From Myxococcales bacterium (GTDB lineage Bacteria; Myxococcota_A; Polyangia; Polyangiales; Polyangiaceae): DNA of 64,000 bases. Shown here in pieces: positions 1-9,170 of this stretch (within the stretch, counting starts at the first letter, position 1; the number at the start of each line of letters is the position of its first letter). The notes below the pieces were generated by a model that saw only the letters and a list, made by a program, of their open reading frames with translations, did not search any database and was not told the origin of the DNA. Both the position numbers and the translations under genes were made by a program. The stretch lies in the NCBI GenBank assembly GCA_016706225.1, contig JADJKB010000014.1, positions 124,001 through 188,000 of the forward strand, in the 5' to 3' direction.

Positions 1-40
1 AAGCGGCTTCCGCAACGGCGACGATTCGCCCCCGGAAACC

Positions 41-58
41 ACGATTGACAGCAATCGT
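41..58. promoter_or_regulatory. Perfect inverted repeat upstream of the VWA lipoprotein gene
   Basis: ACGATTG and CAATCGT form a perfect 7-bp inverted repeat around a 4-base centre. A TTGACA hexamer (45-50) lies inside it, with a poor -10 candidate (TACGCT, 69-74) 18 bp further on. This could be an operator over a promoter for the gene at 182. The rest of 1-181 shows no gene, only a GGAG ribosome-binding site just before 182. Confidence 0.3.
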
Positions 59-181
59 CCCGCACACTTACGCTCTCGGGCGATACTTGGAAAAGTCGGT
101 TGGCGGTCGCGCCCCGTCTCGGGGTCAGCGAGCACCGGGTTATCTCGGAGACGGGGAGCTCGGTCGTGAAGGAGCAATCTG

Positions 182-2608
182 ATGAGTCTGAACGGTAAAA
201 AAACTGGCTCGCTGCTCAAGCGCTGCGTGCGCGCGGGCCTGGTAGGTCTTGGCCTGATTTCGGTGGCCTGCCTCGACCGGCCGGTGTCACCGGCGTCGCC
301 GAACACGACCAACGTGTTCGTTCAGGACATCCGCCAGAGCACCGTCGACAAGATCGACTTGCTCTTCATGATCGACAACTCGATCTCGATGGCTGACAAA
401 CAGGCCATTCTCTCGGAAGCAGTGCCGCAGCTGCTGAACCGGCTCATCACGCCGGCCAAGGACCCGGCGACCGGCAAAGAGGAGTTCAAGCCGGTCGTGG
501 ACATCCACATCGGCGTCGTGTCGTCGAGCCTCGGCGGTCACGGTGGTGATCAGTGCTCCGAGACGGGACCGGCCTCGAACCCGACCCAGTACGACAACGC
601 CCACCTGATCGGCACCATCCGCCCGTCCGGGAGCCTGCAGAGCTACAACAACCTCGGCTTCCTGTGGTGGGATCCGACGGGGACCAAGGGCAACGCCGGC
701 CCCGGTGAGGGCAACGCTGGCAACCTGGAAGCCAACTTCAAGGCCCACGTGAAGGCGACCGGCGAGAACGGCTGTGGCTACGAGGCCCAGCTCGAGTCCT
801 GGTACCGCTTCCTGGTCGATCCAGCGCCGCCGTCCAAGGTCGTGACGGTGGACAACATCGCGCAAATTCAGGGGGTCGACGACGTCGTCCTCCAGCAACG
901 GCGAGACTTCCTGCGGCCCGACTCCCTCGTCGCCATCATCATGCTGAGCGACGAGAACGACTGCTCCATCATCGATGGTGGCTTCAACTGGATCGCGTCG
1001 CAGACCTCGAACCCGAACAACACGGCGTTCCACTTGCCGCGCGGTACCTCGGCCTGCGCCACGGATCCGGACAGCGCGTGCTGCCGTTCGTGCAACGCTG
1101 CGGAAGGCTCGCCGCCGTCGGGCTGCGGAGATCTCGGGAGCGACCCGGAGTGCCAGAAGGGCCCCTGGGACGATCAGGGGGATCACCCGAACTTGCGCTG
1201 CTGGGAGCAGAAGAAGCGCTTTGGTCTCGAGTTCTTGTACCCGAGCCGCCGCTACGTCGAGGCCCTCAGCCAGTCGCGCATCTGCCCGACCTGGGACGCC
1301 AACGGTCCGGTGGGCTGCCAGTTCGACGACCCGAATCAGGGTGGTTACCGCGCGTGCAACCCGCTGTACGTGAAGGACCTCAACGATCCGGCCAGCTGCG
1401 AGACCGGAACTCGAGACCCGGCCCTCGTCTACATCGCGGGCATCGTGGGGGTGCCATGGCACGACATCGCGACGGACGACACGCTGAACGACCCAGCCAA
1501 GCTCAAGTACCTGACCGCGACGGAGATCGCGGAGAAGGGGCGCTGGGACTGGCTCCTGCCGCAGTGCAAAGAGACCGTCGACCAGAACAAGGGCAAGAAT
1601 CCCGGCAACAAGCTGCCGCGCCCGATTGCGGCGTGTGACAAGTGGGACCTCAAGGATCCGCCCGACGACGCCCTCATGATCGAGTCGAGCTTGCCGCGTA
1701 CCGGCACCGCCCTCGCGCTCAACATCCCGCTGGTGGATCCGGCCGGTGGAGAGCTGGCGAACGCCATCAACGGCCACGAGTGGAACACCGCCGACGGCGA
1801 TCTTCAGTACGCTTGTATCTTCAAGCTCGGAGCTCCGAAGAACTGCGGCGCTTCCTCGGGCGGTGGCTGCGACTGCGACGACGTCGGGACCGGCTACACC
1901 GCCAACAACCCCCTGTGTCAGGGTGGCGGCACGTACTCGAAGAGCCAGCAATACGCCAAGGCCTTCCCGGGCACCCGCGAGCTACAGGTGCTGAAGGACT
2001 ACGGCGCGAACAGCATTGTGGCGAGCATCTGCCCGAAGGTGACCAGCGGGTCGCCGACGGACTCTAGCTTCGGGTACAACCCCGCCGTCGAAGCCATCAT
2101 CGAGCGCCTCAAAGAGGTGCTGAGCGGTCAGTGCGTCAACCGGCCCATCGCCTTCCCGCCGGGAGCCGATGGCAAGCCCGATCCGAGCGCGATTCCCCAG
2201 TGCGCCGTGGTCGAGGTGCAGCCGAGCGGAGGCGCGGCCTGTCCGCCCTGCGACGGTGGCCTGAACCGAACCGACGTCGACGCCGCGCTGGTGAAGCCGG
2301 TGATCAACCGCCTGAAGCAGACCGGCCAGTGCACGGGTAACGCCTGCACCCCGGCGAGCTACTGCATGTGCACGATCAACTTCGTTCAGGACAAGAACGA
2401 CTGCGAGCAGAACGAGAACACCCAGGCCGGAACCATTGGCTGGTGTTACATCGATCCGGCGCAGGGCATTGGTAACCCGGCCCTGGTTGCCGGTTGTTCG
2501 CCACCGCGGCAGCTGCGCTTCGTGGGCTCGAACACCCCGACCTCCGGCTCGACGGTGTTCATTGCCTGCCTCGGCGCACCGATCGCAAACGCGGCGCCGA
2601 CTCCCTGA
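182..2608 (+). CDS. VWA-domain lipoprotein
   Basis: An 808-residue secreted protein. The N-terminus is basic, then hydrophobic, ending in a lipobox-like GLISVAC, so it is probably a lipoprotein. A von Willebrand A fold starts at about residue 60: LLFMIDNSISM holds the MIDAS pattern DxSxS, which in this family binds a divalent metal. The C-terminal two thirds is rich in cysteine (CCRSC, CDCDD, CPPCDGG, CMC), suggesting several disulfides and an extracytoplasmic location. Myxobacteria carry many such VWA lipoproteins of unknown ligand. The ATG has a GGAG ribosome-binding site about 10 bases upstream. No enzymatic motif was recognised. Family is likely; function is unknown. Confidence 0.85.
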   Translation: MSLNGKKTGSLLKRCVRAGLVGLGLISVACLDRPVSPASPNTTNVFVQDIRQSTVDKIDLLFMIDNSISMADKQAILSEAVPQLLNRLITPAKDPATGKEEFKPVVDIHIGVVSSSLGGHGGDQCSETGPASNPTQYDNAHLIGTIRPSGSLQSYNNLGFLWWDPTGTKGNAGPGEGNAGNLEANFKAHVKATGENGCGYEAQLESWYRFLVDPAPPSKVVTVDNIAQIQGVDDVVLQQRRDFLRPDSLVAIIMLSDENDCSIIDGGFNWIASQTSNPNNTAFHLPRGTSACATDPDSACCRSCNAAEGSPPSGCGDLGSDPECQKGPWDDQGDHPNLRCWEQKKRFGLEFLYPSRRYVEALSQSRICPTWDANGPVGCQFDDPNQGGYRACNPLYVKDLNDPASCETGTRDPALVYIAGIVGVPWHDIATDDTLNDPAKLKYLTATEIAEKGRWDWLLPQCKETVDQNKGKNPGNKLPRPIAACDKWDLKDPPDDALMIESSLPRTGTALALNIPLVDPAGGELANAINGHEWNTADGDLQYACIFKLGAPKNCGASSGGGCDCDDVGTGYTANNPLCQGGGTYSKSQQYAKAFPGTRELQVLKDYGANSIVASICPKVTSGSPTDSSFGYNPAVEAIIERLKEVLSGQCVNRPIAFPPGADGKPDPSAIPQCAVVEVQPSGGAACPPCDGGLNRTDVDAALVKPVINRLKQTGQCTGNACTPASYCMCTINFVQDKNDCEQNENTQAGTIGWCYIDPAQGIGNPALVAGCSPPRQLRFVGSNTPTSGSTVFIACLGAPIANAAPTP

Positions 2609-2729
2609 CGGCCTGCCGGAAGTGAGCTCTGCGGGGCGGCTACCGAGAGGTCGCCGCCCCGTGGCGCATTTTGGGGCGAGTGCCCGCGGTTGAGTCCCGA
2701 GCCCACCGGGGTACGATGCCAGCACCCGG

Positions 2730-3419
2730 ATGGACCCCAGGAAGACCATCCTCGTGATCGAGGACGAGCCCCACATCTTGCTCAGGCTCAAGGATGCCCT
2801 CTCGTTCGAGGGCTATCGCGTCGTGACCGCCTCGAACGGGAAAGAAGGTCTGACGCAGGCTCGCGCCGAGCGGCCCAACGTCGTGCTCCTCGATCTGATG
2901 CTGCCGGACATGAACGGTTATCAGATCTGCGAGGAGCTGCGTCGTCAGGACGCGTTCGTGCCCATCATCATGCTGACCGCCCGCAGCCAGGAGGCCGACA
3001 AGATCCGCGGGCTGGATGCCGGCGCGGACGACTACGTGACCAAGCCCTTCAGCGTCGGTGAGCTCATCGCTCGCATCCGGGCGCTGTTTCGTCGGACCGG
3101 GCGCCCTGTCGACGCCAGCAGCTTCGAGATCGGCGAGGTCACGGTCAACGTCACGGCGCACACCGTGCAGAAGGGCAAACACGACCCCGAACAGCTAAGC
3201 TTCTACGAGGTCGAGCTGTTGCGCCTGTTGCACGAGCGGGCCGGCACTCCGGTGAGCCGGGAAGAAATCTTGAACAAGATCTGGGGCGTCGACGCCAACC
3301 CCACCAACCGCACCATCGACAACTTCATCGTGAAGCTTCGGCGCAAGGTGGAGAAACGCCCGGACAAACCCGAGCACATTCTCACGGTCTACGGCTACGG
3401 CTACAAGCTGGTGCCCTGA
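2730..3419 (+). CDS. OmpR/PhoB-family response regulator (orphan)
   Basis: A 229-residue two-domain regulator. The receiver domain has the acidic pair E11-D12, phospho-acceptor D55 in VVLLDLMLPD, T83 and K105 in YVTKPF, so all the usual phosphorylation residues are present. The C-terminal part (about 130-229) is a winged-helix DNA-binding domain with the typical ending ILTVYGYGYKL. In this family phosphorylation drives dimerisation on tandem DNA half-sites. No histidine kinase gene is adjacent on either side, so its partner must be elsewhere. It is transcribed alone, with 121 bp after the preceding gene and a convergent neighbour downstream. The target genes are unknown. Confidence 0.93.
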   Translation: MDPRKTILVIEDEPHILLRLKDALSFEGYRVVTASNGKEGLTQARAERPNVVLLDLMLPDMNGYQICEELRRQDAFVPIIMLTARSQEADKIRGLDAGADDYVTKPFSVGELIARIRALFRRTGRPVDASSFEIGEVTVNVTAHTVQKGKHDPEQLSFYEVELLRLLHERAGTPVSREEILNKIWGVDANPTNRTIDNFIVKLRRKVEKRPDKPEHILTVYGYGYKLVP

Positions 3420-3476
3420 AGCAGAAAATCACAGGCAGGGGGAAGGACAGGCAGGAAGAAATCTCCGTTCTTTCCG

Positions 3477-4319
3477 TCAGTCTGCCGCTAGCGGGAGGAC
3501 GTTGCGCGGGTCACACACCACCGTGCGCGCGTTTCGGGTCAGCTCACCCGGAGCCAGCGAGGCCACGTTGAGCCCCTCGCGCACCCGACGCACCTCGAAG
3601 TGAAGGTGCACGTCGCCGGGACTGCCGCTGTCGCCCACAAAGCCGACCAGGGAACCCTCACGCAGATTCATGCCCCGCGCCAGCCCGGGAGCCGGGCCCT
3701 CGAGGTGTCCGTAGACGATGATGTACTCGCGCAGGCGGTCGTTCTCGCGCACCGGGTGCCGAGTGACGACGGAGTTGCCGAAGACCTCGCCGACGAACAG
3801 AACCTCGGCGTCGCCGGACTGATGTTCCAGCGCGACGAGTCGAACCTCGGTGCCGCGTCGCTGACCGAGATCGATGCCGCCGTGACCGACTGCCTTGATG
3901 TGCGTGCCGCGCCGTTGCTGCACGTCGGGGCGATCCAGATCGTAGCCACTCACGACGAGGTTCTGGCCGGGCAGTGGTGCCACCGGCCAGCGGTACTTGC
4001 GGTAGTCGCTCGGGCGCTCCGGGCGGCGCGGGATCTGATCGTAGACGCGCAAGGCGCCGCTCTTGTCCCGATGTGCGTTCTGCTCTGCGATCAGCTCGGC
4101 CGCACCTTCGGCCGCGCGTGGAACGGGGATGCACACTCCCTGATCCGGCAGGGTGCCCTCCGGGCAGGCGCTTCGGAAGGCCCGCTCCGGTGCGGCGTTC
4201 GGTTCGAGCGAGGCGTGCCGCCGCGTGCTCGTGCTCACCAAGGGACGCCCGTGCTCCGCGGCCTGCCCCAGCGCAGTCAGCGCGGCCAGGAGCAGGCTGG
4301 CCTGGGTGAGGGGTTGCAC
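3477..4319 (-). CDS. M23-family metallopeptidase, secreted
   Basis: A 280-residue protein with an N-terminal signal peptide (hydrophobic residues 7-20). The C-terminal half is a LytM/M23 domain: H146 and D150 in GHGGIDLG (HxxxD), H205 in VYGH, and H238/H240 in DVHLHFEV, the full zinc-ligand and catalytic set. Family members cut peptide cross-links of peptidoglycan in the periplasm. The gene converges on the response regulator, and its 5' end faces the methyltransferase gene. Because the metal ligands are intact it is probably an active hydrolase rather than an EnvC-like activator, though that distinction is inferred. Confidence 0.88.
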   Translation of the reverse strand: MQPLTQASLLLAALTALGQAAEHGRPLVSTSTRRHASLEPNAAPERAFRSACPEGTLPDQGVCIPVPRAAEGAAELIAEQNAHRDKSGALRVYDQIPRRPERPSDYRKYRWPVAPLPGQNLVVSGYDLDRPDVQQRRGTHIKAVGHGGIDLGQRRGTEVRLVALEHQSGDAEVLFVGEVFGNSVVTRHPVRENDRLREYIIVYGHLEGPAPGLARGMNLREGSLVGFVGDSGSPGDVHLHFEVRRVREGLNVASLAPGELTRNARTVVCDPRNVLPLAAD

Positions 4320-4434
4320 GCCCCAACCATAACGCGAGTACGGCCCGGGAGATTTCCGCCCATTGCTGGGAAAAGCAGAGGCAGCTGGCGGGATCGTTTG
4401 CGTTCGGAGGCCCGGGTTTGATAGCGGGAAGGGC

Positions 4435-5253
4435 GTGACCTTCCCAACCGGCCCGCTCAGCCCGGCCGACGCGGCGGTGATGGAGACCTTCGTCGTCCCC
4501 CGCTACCTCTCGTTTTTTGGGGAGCTCGCGCTGGAGCTCCTGCTCGCCGGAGAGGGCGCTCGGATCGTCCATCTCGGGTGTCGTACGGGTTACCCGGACC
4601 GGCAACTCTGTGATCTCGCGAGCGGCGCCGGGGTCATCGGGCTCGACGCCTCGAGCGCGGCGATCGACCTCGCCAGATCGAAGCTCAACCCGGACGCAGC
4701 CACGAGCATCGAGTACCTGCTCTCCACGGAGCTCCCGACGGGACTCGAGGCCGGCGCGTTCACCCACGCGCTCTGCCTTCACCCGATGGGGACGCATGAG
4801 GACCGTGACGCGTTGTATCGGGAGATGTACCGCCTGCTCTGCGACGAAGGGCAGGCGTTGATCGCGCTGCCGCTCCGCGGATCGTTCCAGGAGGTCGGCG
4901 ATCTGTTTCGCGAGTATGCGCTGAAACACGACGACGGGGATCTCGGCAAGGTCGTCGAGGAAGCGATGGCGAGTCGCCACAGCATCGAGACGCTCTCGGA
5001 AGAGATCGAGGCGAGCGGCTTGGACGACGTGGACGTCGAGATCCGGTCCACCACACTCACGTTCGACAGCGGGCGGGCGTTCGTCGAAGATCCGGTCAGC
5101 CGGCTGCTCATCTTGCCGGAGCTCGCCATCATGCTCGGGGGCATCGATCTCACGACCCCGCTGGCCTATGCCCGGGACGCCATCGACAAGTACTGGTCCG
5201 AGGGAAAATTCGAGCTGACGCTCAACATCGGTTGCGCAAGCGCGCGGCGCTAG
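4435..5253 (+). CDS. Class I SAM-dependent methyltransferase-like protein
   Basis: From the GTG at 4435 the product is 272 residues. A GGGAAGG ribosome-binding site sits just before this GTG. An in-frame ATG at 4363 would add 24 poorly ordered residues. A Rossmann-type methyltransferase core is visible: IVHLGCRTGYPD is a motif I variant, GVIGLDASS is the acidic ribose-binding strand, and ALIALPLRG fits a later strand. Motif I departs from the usual GxGxG, so cofactor binding is probable, not certain. The C-terminal region (TLTFDSGRAFVEDP onward) resembles substrate-binding additions in small-molecule methyltransferases. The substrate is unknown, and the gene stands alone between convergent neighbours. 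Confidence 0.75.
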   Translation: MTFPTGPLSPADAAVMETFVVPRYLSFFGELALELLLAGEGARIVHLGCRTGYPDRQLCDLASGAGVIGLDASSAAIDLARSKLNPDAATSIEYLLSTELPTGLEAGAFTHALCLHPMGTHEDRDALYREMYRLLCDEGQALIALPLRGSFQEVGDLFREYALKHDDGDLGKVVEEAMASRHSIETLSEEIEASGLDDVDVEIRSTTLTFDSGRAFVEDPVSRLLILPELAIMLGGIDLTTPLAYARDAIDKYWSEGKFELTLNIGCASARR

Positions 5254-5304
5254 GTCGTTGGCGTCCGTTCGGGGGAGAGCACTGGGGCCGCCGGACTTCG
5301 AGGC

Positions 5305-8300
5305 TCAACCTTCCGCCAGCGCGACCAGGCGAGCGTGCTCGGGCACATTCTCCATGAACCCCCGGGCCAGGCCCGAGTCCCCGAGCTTCTCGGCGCGCTC
5401 TCGCAGGCGTGTCACGGCGAGCCTTGCGCTCTCGCGTGCTTCTTCGACGCTGCCGGTTTCCGCCAGCGCCTCGGCCATTGCGCAGCGCACCCGCCCCTCC
5501 GCCTCGTCGGTGGTGCCTCGTTCATCGAGCAGCGCGAAGGCCGCGCGCGCCTTTTCGAGGGCGCGCTCCGGCTGCGCTCGTGCGAGCAGCGCGGTCGCTT
5601 CGGCGGCAAGGCCCTGCGCGATCAGCACCGGGACGTTCGGCGCCGCGGTCTGGGCCTTCTGAGCCTCGAGCTCGGCCTCCGCCGGGCGACCTGCCATGAG
5701 CAGGATCAGGGCCATGTACAGGTGTGACGCGCCAATGAGCAACGTCTCGTTGCGTGTCTCGGCTTCGTGGATGGCGCGGCGCTCGAGCTCGATTGCCTCT
5801 TCAAACCGCCCACGGTGCGCCCGTACGAGACCGAGGTTGTGCAGCACGTAATGACCGATCCCCGCGAGTCCGAGCCGCTCGGTGTGGCCGAGGGCCTCTT
5901 CGAGCAGCCGCTCAGCCCGGTCGAAGTCGCCGATGGAGAGCGCGGCGTACCCCAGGTTCGCACGAGCGTTCCCGCCCGTACGCCAGTCGCCGATCGCGTC
6001 GAAGTCCAGAAGCGCGAGCTCGACCTCGGCGACGAACTTTCCGACGTCACCGTCGTAGTACGCGCGTGCGCTTCTGCCGTGATGCACCCAGGCGCGGCCG
6101 AGTAGCGTCAGCTTGGAGAGGTCGGCCGAGAGCTCGTCGGCGCGGGTGATGAGCTCGTCGGCAGCCGCGTGAAGTCCGAGCTTCAGGTGGCCATGTGAGG
6201 CGCGGATCATCGCGACGATCTGGTTGGCTCGCGCCTCTTCGTCCAGGGGGGCTCGGGCCATGGCGCGCCCCGCCCAGGCGATCAGCTCCTGGTCTTTGCC
6301 GAGGGTGCCCGCCGCGCTGCACAGCGCGCCGATGGCGACGTACCAGCGGCCGGAGCCTGCGGGCAGGAGGTCGACCGCTGCTCGGGCGTGATGCTCGGCG
6401 TCCAGGTATTCGCCTCGCCAGAAGTGGGCGTCCGCGGCGAGGTAGTGCAGCTCGCCGCGGGTCGAGTCGTCGGGGTTCAGCTCGAGCGCCCGCTGCACGC
6501 GGGCGAGGACGGCGGCGAGATCCGCCCCCTCGAGGGCTTGCTCCGCTGCGCTCAAGTAGAATCGAGCGGCCGGGCCCGGACACAGACCTTGTCGGTAGTG
6601 TTCGGCCAGGCCGAGCGCGTCGCCGGAGCCGGACGCCGACAGCCAGTCCGCGGCCAGGCGGTGCCCGAGGGCGCGGTCGTCCGGAGTCAGCGTCGCGTAG
6701 ACCGCGTCACGCAGCGTGGCGTGCCGAAACACGTATTCGATCTCGCTGAGCGCGCCCCCCTCTCGTCGCTTCGAGATCAGCTCGCGCGCCGTCAGATCTT
6801 CCAAGGTCGAGCTCACCAGGGCCTCGTCGGCGCTCTGGCCCAGCACCGCGATCACCCCGCCGTGGCGAAACTGCTCGCCGAACACCGCGGCCGCGCGGAG
6901 CAAGCGTCGCGGCTCTGGACCCAGCGCCTCGAGTCGGGCCTGGAGCATGTCGAGCACCGTCGCCGGGAGATGTTCGCGTCCGTCGGCGACGGCGCGGATC
7001 AGCTCTTCGAGAAAAAAAGCGTTGCCGTCGGCGAGCTCGACCGCGCGCTCGACCACCGCGGCGACGGCGGACTCTCCCAGTACCTCGCGGGCCAGCGCCA
7101 GCGAGGCGGACTTCCGGAGTGGACCCAGGCGAAGCTCAATCGGTTCGCGCCGCTCCCACAGCTTGGGCATCAGATCGTGAACCTCCGGTCGTGCGAGGGC
7201 GAGCACGAACAGCGGCAGGTCATGCAACTCGGCGAGTGCTGCATCGACGAAATTGACCGTCGGCAAATCGCCCCAGTGCAGATCCTCGAGCACCAGAAGG
7301 ACCGGATGAGCGCGGCACTCGTCCGCCAGAAAATCCAACCAAGCGCCGCGCATCGCGTCGCCCAAGAGCGTCGGATTTTGACGCGCCGCCAGCAGTCGAT
7401 CGTGGGCGTCCACCGGGAACGGGATCTCCGTGAGCTCTCCAAGAAAGACCGCGGTCTGTCTCACGTCGGTCGCCGCTCGCGCGTGTCGGCGCACGCGTTC
7501 TTCGAGCCGCGCCTGGTTCGAGGTCAGGCTCTCCGTGTCGCGCACGCCGAGGGTCTGCCCCAGCGCGCTTCGAAGCAGCCCGAACGGGGAGCCGGCGCTC
7601 ACGCTCTCCGCGCGACCCACCAGCACCTCGACGTCGGGTCGAAGCTCCCGGGCGCGGCGCACGATCTCGTAGCGCAGGCGAGACTTGCCAACCCCCGCCG
7701 GCGCGACCACCAGCGCGACCCGCGCCACTGGTTCCTCCACACACTCTTGGAACAGGGCATCGAGGGTGGACAGCTCGCGGTCTCGCCCCACGCAGGTCGT
7801 CGCGCGTCCCAAGAGCTTGCGGGTGCCGTCGGCGTCACGGCGCGCTCCCAACATCGCGTGGCCGCGCGGGTCCCGGGCGATCTCGTAACTGTCGCCGACG
7901 AGCTCGGCCGTCGCGTCGTCCAGCGTCACACAGCCGGGCTTGGTCAGCGCGATCAGTCGCACGCACGCATCGATGGCCTCACCGACCGGTGCCCTGCCGC
8001 CCACGAGCCCGAGCCCCGAACCCAGGGCCACCGGCCGCTCGGGAAATAGATCGCACATCCGCGCTGCGATCCGGACGGCCTTCTCCGCCTCATCTTTCGG
8101 GGTTCCGCCGCTGACGAAGCTGGCGACACGTGTCCCGTCGGCCAGGGTATCTGCGCGGCCGCCGGAGGAATTCACGTGCTCGTCCAGTCGGCGCTCCGCG
8201 GCGCTCTCCGCCTGAAGCGGAGCGACGGCGACGGTGTCCGTGTCTTCGGGAGAGGCGCCTCCGCCGAGCAAGGCGGTCCACACCATGCGCCGCTCGCGGC

Positions 8301-9147
8301 TGGTGATGCCGGCCGGTGCGCCTGCGGCCGGTGCATCCGCACCGATTTCGACCAGCGCATTGAGCACCGCCCTGGCGTCTCGGGGCCTGTGTTCGGGGGC
8401 CTTGGCCAGCATGCGCGCCACCAGTTCGGCGAACGCGGCTGGAATACCGGCGGCGAGCTCCGAGAGCGGTTCGGGTTCGTCGAGCAGGATCTTCGCGAGG
8501 ACCGCGGTGGACGCGCCGCCGCCGAACGGTGTGTCGCCCGTCATGCATTTGTACACCAGGCTGCCGAGCGAAAAGACGTCCGAGCTGGTCTCGATGAGTT
8601 GTGCGCCTCGAGCTTGTTCCGGCGACATGTACGCGAGGGTTCCGAGCAAGAGTCCGCGCTCGGTGATGCGCGGATCGAAACGTCGGCGCGCGATGCCGAA
8701 GTCGATCAGCTTCGCGTGGGCCAGCTCGCCATCTGGCAGCAGGATGTTGCCGGGCTTGAGGTCGCGATGAACCATGCCCAGCTCGTGTGCGACGGCGAGC
8801 CCCTCGCAGATGCGTCGGAGCACGAGCACACACTCGCCGAGGCCGAGGCGCCGCGCGGCGAGCACGCTCGACAGGCTGGACGAGTCCAGCCACTCCATCG
8901 CGAGGTATAGCTCACCTCGATCCGTGACGCCGTGGGCGACGTAGCGCACCACGGCGGGGTGGGATAGATCCGCGAGCATGGCTGCTTCGCGCAGGAAGCG
9001 GTCGGGTCGCTGGTCGTCGTGCAACACCTTGAAGGCGACGGTATGGCCGCGCTCCCGGTCTTCCGCGCGGTACACCACCCCCATGCCACCCGCACCGGCT
9101 CGGTCCAGGATGCGAAATCGGTCAGCAACGAGGTCACCGAGGCGCAC
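5305..9147 (-). CDS. Ser/Thr protein kinase fused to a cyclase-like domain, AAA ATPase and TPR region
   Basis: A 1280-residue signalling protein. Residues 1-270 are a complete eukaryotic-like kinase: glycine loop GAGGMG (18-23), K40 in VAFKV, HRDLKPGN (127-134), DFG (149-151) and an APE-like SPEQ. Residues about 285-445 resemble a degenerate class III nucleotide-cyclase fold (VASFVSGG, LGSGLGLVGGRAPVG) without clear metal aspartates. An AAA/STAND-type ATPase follows with Walker A APAGVGKS (482-489) and Walker B LLVLEDLHW. The C-terminal half is helical, with TPR-like repeats (LGLAGIGHYVLHNLGLV and similar). Large kinase-ATPase-TPR regulators of this kind are common in myxobacteria. The start is GTG at 9147. 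No transmembrane segment is evident, so it is probably cytosolic. Input signal and substrate are unknown. Confidence 0.9.
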   Translation of the reverse strand: MRLGDLVADRFRILDRAGAGGMGVVYRAEDRERGHTVAFKVLHDDQRPDRFLREAAMLADLSHPAVVRYVAHGVTDRGELYLAMEWLDSSSLSSVLAARRLGLGECVLVLRRICEGLAVAHELGMVHRDLKPGNILLPDGELAHAKLIDFGIARRRFDPRITERGLLLGTLAYMSPEQARGAQLIETSSDVFSLGSLVYKCMTGDTPFGGGASTAVLAKILLDEPEPLSELAAGIPAAFAELVARMLAKAPEHRPRDARAVLNALVEIGADAPAAGAPAGITSRERRMVWTALLGGGASPEDTDTVAVAPLQAESAAERRLDEHVNSSGGRADTLADGTRVASFVSGGTPKDEAEKAVRIAARMCDLFPERPVALGSGLGLVGGRAPVGEAIDACVRLIALTKPGCVTLDDATAELVGDSYEIARDPRGHAMLGARRDADGTRKLLGRATTCVGRDRELSTLDALFQECVEEPVARVALVVAPAGVGKSRLRYEIVRRARELRPDVEVLVGRAESVSAGSPFGLLRSALGQTLGVRDTESLTSNQARLEERVRRHARAATDVRQTAVFLGELTEIPFPVDAHDRLLAARQNPTLLGDAMRGAWLDFLADECRAHPVLLVLEDLHWGDLPTVNFVDAALAELHDLPLFVLALARPEVHDLMPKLWERREPIELRLGPLRKSASLALAREVLGESAVAAVVERAVELADGNAFFLEELIRAVADGREHLPATVLDMLQARLEALGPEPRRLLRAAAVFGEQFRHGGVIAVLGQSADEALVSSTLEDLTARELISKRREGGALSEIEYVFRHATLRDAVYATLTPDDRALGHRLAADWLSASGSGDALGLAEHYRQGLCPGPAARFYLSAAEQALEGADLAAVLARVQRALELNPDDSTRGELHYLAADAHFWRGEYLDAEHHARAAVDLLPAGSGRWYVAIGALCSAAGTLGKDQELIAWAGRAMARAPLDEEARANQIVAMIRASHGHLKLGLHAAADELITRADELSADLSKLTLLGRAWVHHGRSARAYYDGDVGKFVAEVELALLDFDAIGDWRTGGNARANLGYAALSIGDFDRAERLLEEALGHTERLGLAGIGHYVLHNLGLVRAHRGRFEEAIELERRAIHEAETRNETLLIGASHLYMALILLMAGRPAEAELEAQKAQTAAPNVPVLIAQGLAAEATALLARAQPERALEKARAAFALLDERGTTDEAEGRVRCAMAEALAETGSVEEARESARLAVTRLRERAEKLGDSGLARGFMENVPEHARLVALAEG

Positions 9148-9170
9148 GCGAAGGCGAGGATACTACGGCT

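Noticed and set aside
287..1951. Long minus-strand open frame (554 codons) opposite the VWA lipoprotein gene
   Set aside because: Composition is Arg/Val/Ala-rich with no domain, as expected for an antisense shadow of a GC-rich gene. The + strand frame has a signal peptide and VWA motif.
6388..8049. 553-codon + strand frame inside the kinase/ATPase gene
   Set aside because: It is antisense to clearly conserved Walker and TPR segments; no start context or recognisable motif.
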